DNA from: Bacillota bacterium
GTDB taxonomy: Bacteria > Bacillota > Clostridia > Acetivibrionales > DSM-1351
Assembly: GCA_023431385.1 (NCBI GenBank)
Contig: JAEYWA010000067.1
Location: 1-39,567 of the forward strand
Direction: 5' to 3'
Length of the DNA stretch: 39,567 bases
Positions 16,101 through 23,620 of the stretch are shown here, one piece after another. Each line of letters opens with the position of its first letter. Within the stretch, counting starts at the first letter, position 1. Under the pieces are notes generated by a model that was not told where the DNA came from, made no database searches, and saw only the letters and a list, made by a program, of their open reading frames with translations. The position numbers and the translations under genes were made by a program.

Positions 16101-16517
16101 TTAAATATGCGATGCGATTTTTTTAAACAGCCGAACAAAAGTATCCTTTTCTTCAGTGTTCAAACACCTGAGAAGATTCTCAAAAACTGCGTTCTCAGCT
16201 GACAGATGCTCTGACACCGCTGATATCCCTTTTGAGGTAAGTTCGAGTTCAAAGGAGCGCAAGTCGCTATTATTTAACTTACGAAGTATAAGCTCCTTTT
16301 TTGTAAGCCTGTTGATAGCATTTGTTGCAGTACTGTTGGGAATACTGAGAACTCTCAGTATTTCCTTGATTCGTATATTTGAACTCATGTAGACAAGCTT
16401 AAGTATTTTCAGCTCAAGCATTCCGCAGCCCTTCAAATCATCGGAGCAAATCTCAATATCTTTTGAAAGCAGCAGTTTGTTCCAAGCATCTCTCAATTCT
16501 GTTGCATTATGGCTCAC
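16101..16517 (-). CDS. MarR family transcriptional regulator
   Basis: The 138-residue protein has the MarR winged-helix layout. The recognition region is RIKEILRVLSIPNSTATNAINRLTKKELILRK (about residues 48-79), followed by the wing NSDLRSFELELTSKGI and a C-terminal dimerisation helix. Ligand unknown. Its ATG lies inside the end of the upstream membrane-protein gene (11-nt overlap), so the two are translationally coupled and probably autoregulated as one operon. Confidence 0.82.
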   Translation of the reverse strand: MSHNATELRDAWNKLLLSKDIEICSDDLKGCGMLELKILKLVYMSSNIRIKEILRVLSIPNSTATNAINRLTKKELILRKLNNSDLRSFELELTSKGISAVSEHLSAENAVFENLLRCLNTEEKDTFVRLFKKIASHI

Positions 16518-17049
16518 TTTTGTTCATCCTTTTCTGCAAAATTAATACTATAATTTTGCCACAAAGGCCTGCTATTGGCAATAGGAAGCATATTGGCGTC
16601 AGGTAGTACTTAATTATTGTTAAAGAGTTTGCCAGCTGGATTACTGGTTCAAGTCTGATCTGATAATTTGTGATAATTATTGTAAGCAATAGAATTTCCC
16701 CCAGTTGAATCAATGCAAGAATTAACGGGGAGAAGGTTAGAATTGAAATAGCAGCACAGTTTTTTACCCAACTGCTGAAGGTGTAATAGTTTGCACCTAT
16801 TAGAAAGCAGCTGTAAAGCAGGACCATTACAAAATCAGCAATAAAAATCAGTAGATGTGACATACGCCCGTTTTTGCCAATAGTATCAAGCAGGTTGTAA
16901 GCTTGGTCAGCAGAATAATTAATAGTTTGAGTCAAAAAAGCAAAATTCTGCTTAAATAGGGTGTTGGCAAGTACCACTAGCACTAAAAAGGCACCGAAGC
17001 ATAAAAGCATTACCTTTAAATTGGCAAGTTTTTCTACAAGTTTAGTCAT
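16507..17049 (-). CDS. Small membrane protein of unknown family
   Basis: The 180-residue protein has about five hydrophobic helices: one near residues 13-32, then pairs from about 65 to 145, and a last one near 150-170. Polar residues between them include INYSADQAYNLLDTIGKNGR, a likely extracytoplasmic loop after the first helix. The layout recalls DUF4386-like proteins, but I do not recognise it firmly. The start is set by GGAGGT (complement of 17057-17062), placing ATG at 17049. It is the first gene of the MarR operon, so it may be the regulator's main target, perhaps in stress or drug response; that is inference from context only. Confidence 0.6.
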   Translation of the reverse strand: MTKLVEKLANLKVMLLCFGAFLVLVVLANTLFKQNFAFLTQTINYSADQAYNLLDTIGKNGRMSHLLIFIADFVMVLLYSCFLIGANYYTFSSWVKNCAAISILTFSPLILALIQLGEILLLTIIITNYQIRLEPVIQLANSLTIIKYYLTPICFLLPIAGLCGKIIVLILQKRMNKSEP

Positions 17050-17078
17050 ATTAATTACCTCCATAAGTGAAAATTACC

Positions 17079-17121
17079 ATAATGGAAATATATAATAATG
17101 GAAATATATAATAATGGAAAC
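17079..17121. repeat. 16-bp tandem repeat in the MarR operon promoter region
   Basis: The unit ATAATGGAAATATATA occurs at 17079-17094 and 17095-17110, with a third partial copy at 17111-17120. It lies 30-70 nt upstream of the membrane-protein start codon, where an operator or promoter is expected. CCAT-n-ATGG at 17077-17085 gives a small dyad at its left end. Confidence 0.6.
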
Positions 17122-17189
17122 AAATTGTCAACTGCTTTTTTAGTTGTTTATTAGTTTTATATCATTTTAGTTCTTTGTTAGTTTTGTAA

Positions 17190-17218
17190 TTGACATAGCA
17201 ATAAGATTATAGTATCAT
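17190..17218 (+). promoter_or_regulatory. Sigma-A promoter for larE-metB/C
   Basis: TTGACA (17190-17195) and TATCAT (17213-17218) with a 17-nt spacer. Transcription would begin near 17225, giving a leader of about 140 nt before larE. The leader is AT-rich and I see no recognisable riboswitch in it. Confidence 0.55.
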
Positions 17219-17363
17219 CTTAATAATTTACATAAGAATACTAGGAATTAAGCGAAGATATGTCGTTTACGATATAATGGCACAATAGATGTCCACTACC
17301 ATAATTATTACAAAATAATAAATAACTAAGTCATATTTGAAAAAATAAGGAGAATAATCATTT

Positions 17364-18182
17364 ATGAATATCCATGAAAAACTTGAAAAGTTGAAAAATA
17401 TTATTGGGGAGCAAAAAAGCGCAGCAGTAGCTTTTTCAGGCGGAGTTGATTCAACCTTCCTGCTTAAGGTCGCTGCAGAGGTTCTTGGTGATAGAGTAGT
17501 AGCTGTAACTGCTCATTCCTCAACCTATCCGGAGAGGGAATTGCGTGAAGCTATAGAGTTTGCAAAAGACAATTCTATCCATCAGAGAGTAATTATTTCC
17601 GAGGAACTGGATGTAGATGGTTTTTCCGATAACCCTGTTAACAGGTGTTATTTATGTAAAAATGAACTTTATGAAAAGATAAAGGCAGTTGCTGCAGAAG
17701 AAGGTATGGAATGTATTTTTGAAGGCTCAAATGTTGATGACCTTGGGGATTTCAGACCTGGCATGCAGGCTGTCCGTGAACATGGGGTAATAAGCCCTCT
17801 CAGAGAGGCTCAGCTTACCAAGGAGGAAATTCGCCTTTTATCTAAGGAAATAGGTCTTCAAACCTGGGATAAACAAGCATTTGCATGCCTTTCCTCAAGA
17901 TTTCCTTATGGAGAAAAAATAACAAAGGAAAGACTTAAGATGATAGACCGTGCTGAACAGCTTTTGCTTGATATGGGCTTTAAGCAGGTAAGAGTCAGAT
18001 TTCATAAGGATATCGCAAGAATAGAAGTAACTCAAGAAAGCTTTGGGAAAATAATTGAGCCTGCTATCAGGGAAAAGATATATTCAGAATTTAAAAATAT
18101 CGGCTTTATGTATACTGCCCTGGATTTGAAGGGCTATAGAACAGGCAGTATGAATGAAGGACTGGACAGCTCAAAAGCATAA
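17364..18182 (+). CDS. larE: LarE-type ATP-dependent sacrificial sulfur transferase (PP-loop)
   Basis: The 272-residue protein has the PP-loop AFSGGVDSTFLL (SGGVDS at 25-30), which adenylates its substrate, and the LarE-family motifs NRCYLCKNELY (Cys95, Cys98) and FACLSSRFPYG (Cys175). LarE thiolates the nicotinic-acid-derived precursor of the nickel-pincer cofactor of lactate racemase. Versions with one Cys give up their own sulfur, while versions with three Cys are reported to bind a [4Fe-4S] cluster; this protein has three candidate cysteines. No larA, larB or larC lies in the window. Its neighbours are sulfur amino-acid genes, so a different thiolation target is possible. Its stop codon touches the leader of the next gene. 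Confidence 0.8.
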   Translation: MNIHEKLEKLKNIIGEQKSAAVAFSGGVDSTFLLKVAAEVLGDRVVAVTAHSSTYPERELREAIEFAKDNSIHQRVIISEELDVDGFSDNPVNRCYLCKNELYEKIKAVAAEEGMECIFEGSNVDDLGDFRPGMQAVREHGVISPLREAQLTKEEIRLLSKEIGLQTWDKQAFACLSSRFPYGEKITKERLKMIDRAEQLLLDMGFKQVRVRFHKDIARIEVTQESFGKIIEPAIREKIYSEFKNIGFMYTALDLKGYRTGSMNEGLDSSKA

Positions 18183-18271
18183 ATTAACCTCCTTTAATCG
18201 CCTCGTAGCGATAGGGGGTGAGCAATATTTCATTTCATTTTGTGGCCGCTAGTCGGCTCATGGAGGTCAAT
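18182..18271 (+). promoter_or_regulatory. Conserved structured leader, copy A (before the PLP enzyme gene)
   Basis: The element starts at the last base of the larE stop codon and fills the whole intergenic space. ACCTCC (18187-18192) can pair with the Shine-Dalgarno GGAGGT (18262-18267); 9 of 10 positions pair in the extended stem. Inside are hairpin ATCGC/GCGAT (18197-18201 with 18208-18212) and hairpin GGCCG/CGGCT (18244-18248 with 18254-18258). The same layout recurs at 28894-28985. Known T-box, S-box and SMK motifs were not seen. It probably controls translation, since there is no room for a promoter. Confidence 0.7.
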
Positions 18272-19432
18272 ATGGAGACAAAGCCATATGCAAACAGAAA
18301 AATAGATACCCATGTGGTGCGCGGCAGTGCGGGATTTGACTCAAAGACGGGTGCTGTAAGCTTTCCTATATATCAGAGTGCTACTTTCAGACACCCCGGA
18401 TTAAACCAGTCAACAGGCTATGATTATTCACGCTTGCAGAATCCGACCCGTGAGGAGCTGGAAAATACAATTGCTATTCTTGAAAACGGTAAATACGGCT
18501 TTGCCTTTTCAAGCGGTATGGCTGCTATTTCTTCGGTTCTAAAAATGTTTTCTCCGGGACAGCATATAATTGTCTCCGATGACCTTTACGGCGGTACCTA
18601 CAGAATATTTGAAGAGGTATATAAAAACTATGGCCTGGAATTCAGCTATGTGGATACCTGTAAAATAGAAGCAATTGAAAGGGAATTTAAAGAAAACACG
18701 GCAGCTGTTTTTATTGAGACTCCAACAAACCCAATAATGAAGGTTGCGGATATTTCATTAATTTCACAACTGACGAAGTCCAAAAGTACATTGTTTATTG
18801 TAGACAATACTTTTTTAACCCCATATTGTCAGAGGCCCCTGGAATTTGGAGCTGATATTGTGGTACACAGTGGAACAAAATACCTTGGCGGTCATAATGA
18901 CACGCTGGCAGGCTTTGTAATCCTGGATAATGATGTTCAGGCCGAGAAACTCAAGCTTATTCAGAAATCTGAGGGGGCAGTGCTTTCGCCCTTTGACAGC
19001 TGGCTCCTGCTCAGAGGTATTAAAACCCTAGGTGTCAGGCTTGATAGACAGCAACAGAATGCATTGGTATTGGCCAAGTGGCTTAATAATAATAAGAATG
19101 TTAAAAAGGTGTATTATGTGGGCCTTCCCGAGCATGAAGGTTATGAAATATCAGTGAGACAGGCTTCGGGCTTCGGTGCAATGATATCCTTTGAGGTGGC
19201 TTCGGTAGAATTGGTTGAAAAAGTTCTGAGCAGAATAAAACTGATTTTATTTGCAGAGAGTCTGGGAGGAGTTGAGAGCCTTATAACCTATCCGTTTTTA
19301 CAGACTCATGCATCTGTACCGGAAGAGATACGAAACAGACTTGGGGTGAATAACAGGCTGTTAAGACTGTCTGTAGGAATAGAAAACATTCAGGACCTTA
19401 TTTCCGATTTGGATCAGGCCCTGGAAGGATAA
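18272..19432 (+). CDS. Trans-sulfuration PLP enzyme (cystathionine gamma-synthase / gamma-lyase / beta-lyase family)
   Basis: The 386-residue enzyme belongs to the Cys/Met metabolism PLP family. It shows YSRLQNPTR near the N-terminus, SSGMAAISSVL, VSDDLYGGTYR, the PLP-ring region VDNTFLTPYCQRPLEFGADIVVHS, and the Schiff-base Lys in SGTKYLGGH (Lys203). Family members interconvert cysteine, homocysteine, cystathionine and methionine precursors; MetB, MetC and MccB/Mgl cannot be separated reliably by eye. The start is the ATG at 18272 behind GGAGGT, although a GTG at 18218 and an ATG at 18260 are in frame. It follows larE and faces a CymR-like gene. Confidence 0.88.
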   Translation: METKPYANRKIDTHVVRGSAGFDSKTGAVSFPIYQSATFRHPGLNQSTGYDYSRLQNPTREELENTIAILENGKYGFAFSSGMAAISSVLKMFSPGQHIIVSDDLYGGTYRIFEEVYKNYGLEFSYVDTCKIEAIEREFKENTAAVFIETPTNPIMKVADISLISQLTKSKSTLFIVDNTFLTPYCQRPLEFGADIVVHSGTKYLGGHNDTLAGFVILDNDVQAEKLKLIQKSEGAVLSPFDSWLLLRGIKTLGVRLDRQQQNALVLAKWLNNNKNVKKVYYVGLPEHEGYEISVRQASGFGAMISFEVASVELVEKVLSRIKLILFAESLGGVESLITYPFLQTHASVPEEIRNRLGVNNRLLRLSVGIENIQDLISDLDQALEG

Positions 19433-19460
19433 ACTCAGTGTACCGTAGAAAAACCGGTAA

Positions 19461-19907
19461 CTATATATAGAACATGAAATCCTCGCTATTTTTTGCTTTC
19501 TCCGCTTCGGTAACCAGATCAGCGAGGGTAACCTTCTTTAATGTTGTGACAATTGCGTTGTCAAGGTTATCCCAAATAAGGGTTTTAAGGGAATTCTCAA
19601 TTTCAACTGCTTCCTCCGAGACTGAACGATCGGTTTTTTCAAATAGACTGATCTCAACAGCTTGAAGTATTTCCAGTACTGTCATCTTGTCAGAAGGCTT
19701 TGAAAGCTGATATCCTCCCTGAGAACCCTTTATGGATGTGACCAGCTTTGATCTTTTTAATAAAGAGAAAACCTGCTCAAGATATATTTTTGATATACCC
19801 AGCTTTTCTGCAATGCTTATAACTGTAACAAAATCTCCGGTATTACCCAGCTGTGCAACACTAATCATTGCCGCAAGGCCATACCTTCCTTTGGATGAAA
19901 TTCTCAT
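19461..19907 (-). CDS. cymR: Rrf2 family regulator, CymR-like
   Basis: The 148-residue protein has the Rrf2 winged helix (MRISSKGRYGLAAMISVAQL, then VISIAEKLGISKIYLEQVFSLLKRSKLVTSIKGSQGGYQLSKP) and a C-terminal dimerisation helix. It lacks the three Cys of IscR-type cluster binders (no Cys at all), which fits CymR, the repressor of cysteine metabolism that works with cysteine synthase CysK. Its place between the PLP enzyme gene and metNIQ supports a sulfur role. Its own promoter lies in the 418-nt spacer shared with metN. Confidence 0.78.
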   Translation of the reverse strand: MRISSKGRYGLAAMISVAQLGNTGDFVTVISIAEKLGISKIYLEQVFSLLKRSKLVTSIKGSQGGYQLSKPSDKMTVLEILQAVEISLFEKTDRSVSEEAVEIENSLKTLIWDNLDNAIVTTLKKVTLADLVTEAEKAKNSEDFMFYI

Positions 19908-20142
19908 AGTAATCGGTCTCCTTCCGCCGCTGTTCAGAGAAATAAAATAGTATTAAGCTCTCTGCCATCTTTGGTTAAATTAATTGTTGATTATCATCAT
20001 GCTGATATATATGTCATAGTAATTATATATGTTTAATTAAAACACATAAGATTATTAGTGTCAACCTCATTTATTTTACTTATGAGAAAAAGGCATACAT
20101 TTACTCAATAAATATTAATCACTGGTATTAAAGCCCTTTGCA

Positions 20143-20171
20143 TTGACAAATAAACACATGAAAAATATACT
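20143..20171 (+). promoter_or_regulatory. Distal metNIQ promoter
   Basis: TTGACA (20143-20148), 17-nt spacer, TATACT (20166-20171). It has the same hexamers and spacing as the proximal promoter 86 nt downstream. Confidence 0.6.
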
Positions 20172-20228
20172 TTATTATGAGAGAATTATCAATATCATAG
20201 TATTCATATATGATTTATAAAAATGTTA

Positions 20229-20257
20229 TTGACAAAAGTTTCTAGGTGATCTATACT
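20229..20257 (+). promoter_or_regulatory. Proximal metNIQ promoter
   Basis: TTGACA (20229-20234), 17-nt spacer, TATACT (20252-20257). Transcription would start near 20264, about 60 nt before metN. Confidence 0.65.
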
Positions 20258-20325
20258 ATAGAAAACTGACAGAAAACATATATGAATTATATGATTACGA
20301 TGTATATGTGAGTACTGGAGGTTGT

Positions 20326-21345
20326 ATGCATACGAAAAAGCAGATAATAGAAATAAAATCGCTTACAAAAATATTCTCAACTAAGGAAAGAGAAGTAAGG
20401 GCCCTTGAAAATATAGACCTTTCCATCGAAGAAGGTGCAATTTTCGGAATCATTGGCATGAGCGGTGCCGGAAAAAGTACCCTGGTTCGTTGTATTAACT
20501 ATATTGAGAGGCCTACAAGCGGAACTATAGTTGTTGATGGAAAAGACCTTTCCAAATTAAGTGAATGGGAATTGAGAGAAGTCAGACGATCCATGGGAAT
20601 GATTTTTCAACAGTTTAATCTCCTTATGCAGAGAACCGCAGAGGACAATATTACCTTTCCTTTGGAAGTATCAGGAGTGAAAAAAAGTGAAGCAAAGAAA
20701 AGAGCCAAAGAGCTTCTAGAAATAGTAGGGCTGTCAGATAAGGCGAAAGCCTATCCCGCTCAGCTCTCCGGAGGTCAGAAGCAGAGAGTTGCCATAGCCA
20801 GGGCCTTGTCAACAAATCCTAAGGTATTGCTTTGTGATGAAGCAACCTCAGCACTTGACCCTTTAACAACAAAAGCAATTCTTGAACTCTTGAGGGATAT
20901 AAATAAAAGGTTGGGTATTACTATAGTAATTATAACCCACGAAATGAGTGTTATTGAACAAATATGCTCACATGTTGCAATTATTGATGAAAGCGGGATA
21001 GCAGAAACCGGAGCTGTTTCAGAGGTATTTTCACATCCCAAGACTGCTGCGGCTCAGAGACTTGTTTTTCCGGATGGCAAGAAGATGGGGCAATTTCTGG
21101 GGAAGAGGTGCTGCAGAATTGTATTTGAAGGCAGTTCCTCCTTTGATCCGGTTATCTCAAGAATGATTCTTGAATGTAAAGCCCAGGTTAATATTATGTT
21201 TGCCGATATGAAGGATATAGACGGGAAAGCCTTTGGACAGCTTGTACTTCAATTGCCTCAGGAGGATGAAGTATCCAACAGAATCATCCGTTACCTCAGA
21301 TCACAGAATTTATCCGTAGAGGAGGTAAACGAATATGTGGGATAG
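20326..21345 (+). CDS. metN: Methionine ABC transporter ATPase MetN
   Basis: The 339-residue ATPase drives uptake of D/L-methionine. It shows Walker A GMSGAGKST, Q-loop IFQQFNLL, signature LSGGQKQR, Walker B VLLCDEATSALDP and switch His ITHEM. The last ~90 residues form the NIL domain (FEGSSSFDPVISRM ... VNIMFADMKDIDGKAFGQLVLQLP), the methionine-sensing regulatory domain special to MetN that shuts transport when methionine is high inside. GGAGG at 20317-20321 favours ATG 20326 over the upstream in-frame GTG. metI overlaps its end by 11 nt. Confidence 0.93.
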   Translation: MHTKKQIIEIKSLTKIFSTKEREVRALENIDLSIEEGAIFGIIGMSGAGKSTLVRCINYIERPTSGTIVVDGKDLSKLSEWELREVRRSMGMIFQQFNLLMQRTAEDNITFPLEVSGVKKSEAKKRAKELLEIVGLSDKAKAYPAQLSGGQKQRVAIARALSTNPKVLLCDEATSALDPLTTKAILELLRDINKRLGITIVIITHEMSVIEQICSHVAIIDESGIAETGAVSEVFSHPKTAAAQRLVFPDGKKMGQFLGKRCCRIVFEGSSSFDPVISRMILECKAQVNIMFADMKDIDGKAFGQLVLQLPQEDEVSNRIIRYLRSQNLSVEEVNEYVG

Positions 21346-21994
21346 TTCAACAGCTAGTATGATTTTAATGGGGCTTCTGGAAACTCTTTATATGACACTG
21401 CTGTCAACACTGCTGGCATACGTGCTGGGGCTGCCTCTTGGAGTTCTTCTGGTGACAAGTGAGAAGGACGGAATTTTACCTTTGCCCAGGCTGAATAAGG
21501 TACTGAATCTGGTAGTTAACATTCTCCGTTCGATACCGTTTCTCATTTTGCTTATTGCTGTGCTCCCTTTCACCAGGTTTGTAATTGGAACAACAATAGG
21601 CTCAACAGCTACCGTAGTACCTCTGGTAATAGCTGCTGCTCCGTTTATCGCCAGACTTGTGGAGTCATCAATTAAGGAAGTTGATAAAGGGGTTATAGAA
21701 GCTTCAATCTCAATGGGCTGCAGTCCGTTTCAGATTATATACAAGGTAATGATACCAGAAGCTGTTCCTTCACTTATAGTAGGTGCAGCCATTGCTACAA
21801 CCACGATACTGGGATATAGCGCAATGGCGGGTATTGTCGGCGGAGGGGGGCTTGGTGACATAGCCATCCGTTTCGGTTATTACAGATACCAGAACGATAT
21901 TATGGTCATAACGGTAGCAATGTTGGTTGTTGTAGTGCAAGTTGCACAGGAAATTGGAATGAAAATTGCCAGAAGGCAGGATAAAAGAAAGTAA
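21335..21994 (+). CDS. metI: Methionine ABC transporter permease MetI
   Basis: The 219-residue permease has five membrane segments and the ABC coupling EAA loop EASISMGCSPFQIIYKVMIPEAVPSL (about residues 130-155). AGIVGGGGLGDIAIRFGYYRYQ near the C-terminus is typical of MetI. GGAGG lies within the end of metN, and the start overlaps that gene, so the two are translationally coupled. Forms the membrane pore with a second copy of itself. Confidence 0.93.
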   Translation: MWDSSTASMILMGLLETLYMTLLSTLLAYVLGLPLGVLLVTSEKDGILPLPRLNKVLNLVVNILRSIPFLILLIAVLPFTRFVIGTTIGSTATVVPLVIAAAPFIARLVESSIKEVDKGVIEASISMGCSPFQIIYKVMIPEAVPSLIVGAAIATTTILGYSAMAGIVGGGGLGDIAIRFGYYRYQNDIMVITVAMLVVVVQVAQEIGMKIARRQDKRK

Positions 21995-22087
21995 TACTTT
22001 TTATTCTAAGCTCAGATGCATAGTGTATTAAGTACTTAAGAAGATAGAAAAATAAAAATTCAATATCAAAAACGAGGAGGACTCTAT

Positions 22088-22897
22088 ATGAAAAAGAGAT
22101 TATTAGCATTAGTACTGACTTTAACCTTTACGGTCGCCGGAGTATTGACCGGTTGCGGTTCGAAATCCGACAAGCTGGTGGTAGGTGCTTCACCTTCACC
22201 TCATGTCGAGATACTTAAAGAGGTTCAAAGTGTACTTAAAGAAAAAGGTATAGAACTTGAAATCCAGGAGTTTACAGATTATGTTCAGCCAAATCTTGCT
22301 TTGCAGGATAAGAACCTTGACGCAAATTATTTCCAGCATCTCCCGTATCTTGAAGATTTCAATGTAAAAAACAAGACTGAGCTTGTTTCTGCAGCACAAA
22401 TTCACTACGAACCACTCGGTCTGTATCCTGGCAAGGTTAAGTCGCTTGATGCAATTGCTGATGGTGCAATAATAGCAGTACCGAATGATACGACAAATGA
22501 GGCAAGAGCACTTCTGCTGCTTGAAACCGTCGGTTTGATCAAGGTAAATCCTGATGCCGGTCTCAATGCTACTGTAAAGGATGTAACTGAAAATCCTAAA
22601 AATATAAAGATAAAAGAGCTTGAAGCTGCCCAGTTAACCAGAGCTTTACAGGATGTAGACTTTGCAGTAATCAACGGAAATTATGCAATTGGAGCAGGCT
22701 TTAACGTAGCTAAGGATGCCCTTGCCAAAGAAGAGGCAAATTCAATAGCAGCTAAGAACTATGCTAATATCATTGCTGTGCGTAAGGGCGACGAAAACAG
22801 AGAAGATATTAAAGCTCTGATAGAAGCTCTTAAGAGTGACAAAGTAAAGAAATTTATTGATGAAAAGTATAAAGGTTCGGTAGTTGCCATCTTTTAA
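22088..22897 (+). CDS. metQ: Methionine-binding lipoprotein MetQ (NlpA family)
   Basis: The 269-residue protein has a lipoprotein signal peptide ending LTGC (Cys23), so it is anchored to the outer face of the membrane. The mature part is the NlpA fold: LVVGASPSPHVEIL, FTDYVQPNLALQDKNLDANYFQHLPYL, AIIAVPNDTTNEARALLLLE and FAVINGNYAIGAGF, all typical of methionine binders. GAGGAGG precedes the ATG. It closes the metNIQ operon ahead of a strong terminator. Confidence 0.93.
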   Translation: MKKRLLALVLTLTFTVAGVLTGCGSKSDKLVVGASPSPHVEILKEVQSVLKEKGIELEIQEFTDYVQPNLALQDKNLDANYFQHLPYLEDFNVKNKTELVSAAQIHYEPLGLYPGKVKSLDAIADGAIIAVPNDTTNEARALLLLETVGLIKVNPDAGLNATVKDVTENPKNIKIKELEAAQLTRALQDVDFAVINGNYAIGAGFNVAKDALAKEEANSIAAKNYANIIAVRKGDENREDIKALIEALKSDKVKKFIDEKYKGSVVAIF

Positions 22898-22930
22898 TGG
22901 AATTTGGATGCAACCAATTTAGAAATGCAT

Positions 22931-22970
22931 AAAGCTAAAACGGTAGGTTCCGCTGCTGTTTTAGCTTTTT
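22931..22970 (+). terminator. Rho-independent terminator of metNIQ
   Basis: AAAGCTAAAAC (22931-22941) pairs perfectly with GTTTTAGCTTT (22958-22968), followed by more T residues. It begins 33 nt after the metQ stop. Confidence 0.85.
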
Positions 22971-23078
22971 AGCGCATAGAGGTATTTTTTATGCTGATAA
23001 GCGAATTTTTGCGTATACGCGTATTTCATTCTACAGTTTTCGTTAAATCGTAGCCTTCTAGGGAAAATGAGGCTATAA

Positions 23079-23471
23079 TCATTAGCAGGGAGTGGTTTTA
23101 GTGAATTTGGAAATTGCCCGGGCTATCACATCCCATTGGAGGATATGATAGATAAGATAAGAGACTTTTTTATATTTAAAATCTTGCATGAAGGTAAAAT
23201 TATTTGGGATATATCTGTTAATAAGCTTGGAGAGGGTTTTTATTGGATAGGCTGTCTTGAAATAATTCCGGAATATCAGAATAAAGGACTTGGATCAAAA
23301 GTATTAGGCTACATAGATACCGAATTTCCTGATGCAAAAAGGTGGGGCTTGGATACGCCGGCCCAAAACGAAAGAAATTGCAGGTTTTATGAAAAAATGG
23401 GTTTTTCGAAGGTGGAAGATAAAGAAATAAGCGAAAAGCTTACCTTACGGCTATATGAGAAGAGTCTGTAA
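23079..23471 (+). pseudogene. GNAT acetyltransferase, 5'-truncated remnant
   Basis: The frame carries the core of a GNAT N-acetyltransferase: FKILHEGKIIWDISV, then GCLEIIPEYQNKGLGSKVL (motif A, acetyl-CoA binding) and NERNCRFYEKMGFSKV (motif B). The usual first ~50 residues are missing. The family-like stretch CPGYHIPLEDMIDKI is in frame upstream of any usable start, and a stop codon at 23076-23078 closes the frame. The only candidate start, TTG 23136, or ATG 23145 with GGAGG just 2 nt away, would drop strand 1 and helix 1. I read it as a decayed gene; a short functional form is less likely. Confidence 0.6.
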
Positions 23472-23521
23472 ATCAATAAGGTGTTATATAATTAATTTCG
23501 TCACAAAGCAGAAGAATTGGT

Positions 23522-23572
23522 AACCCCCGGATATGAACTGTGCCTCAGAGCTCACCTCACATCTCGGGGGTT
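23522..23572. repeat. Long imperfect hairpin between convergent genes
   Basis: AACCCCCG (23522-23529) pairs with CGGGGGTT (23565-23572). Inside, GATATGA (23530-23536) pairs with TCACATC (23557-23563) with one mismatch. It lies between the GNAT remnant and the convergent binding-protein gene. It has no T run on either side, so it is a possible but atypical bidirectional terminator. Confidence 0.5.
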
Positions 23573-23620
23573 CATAAATTTGTAGATTTTATATTGATTT
23601 ACATAATTTTTTTCAGCATA

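Larger units (their letters stand above)
19908..20325. other. Divergent control region between cymR and metN
   Basis: The 418-nt AT-rich spacer contains two near-consensus promoters pointing to metN (listed separately) and several AT-rich dyads, for example TTTAATTAAA near 20031-20040 and ATATATGAATTATATG near 20278-20293. CymR-type operators are AT-rich dyads, so these are candidate sites, but I cannot align them firmly to a consensus. No coding sequence or known riboswitch was seen; in particular no S-box or T-box motif. Confidence 0.45.

Noticed and set aside
17079..17121. CRISPR-like repeat
   Set aside because: Units are directly tandem without spacers and are only 16 bp long; no cas genes are near.
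18218..18271. An 18-residue N-terminal extension of the PLP enzyme from GTG 18218
   Set aside because: It would translate through the conserved leader; the strong GGAGGT and the start position shared with the other leader copy favour ATG 18272.
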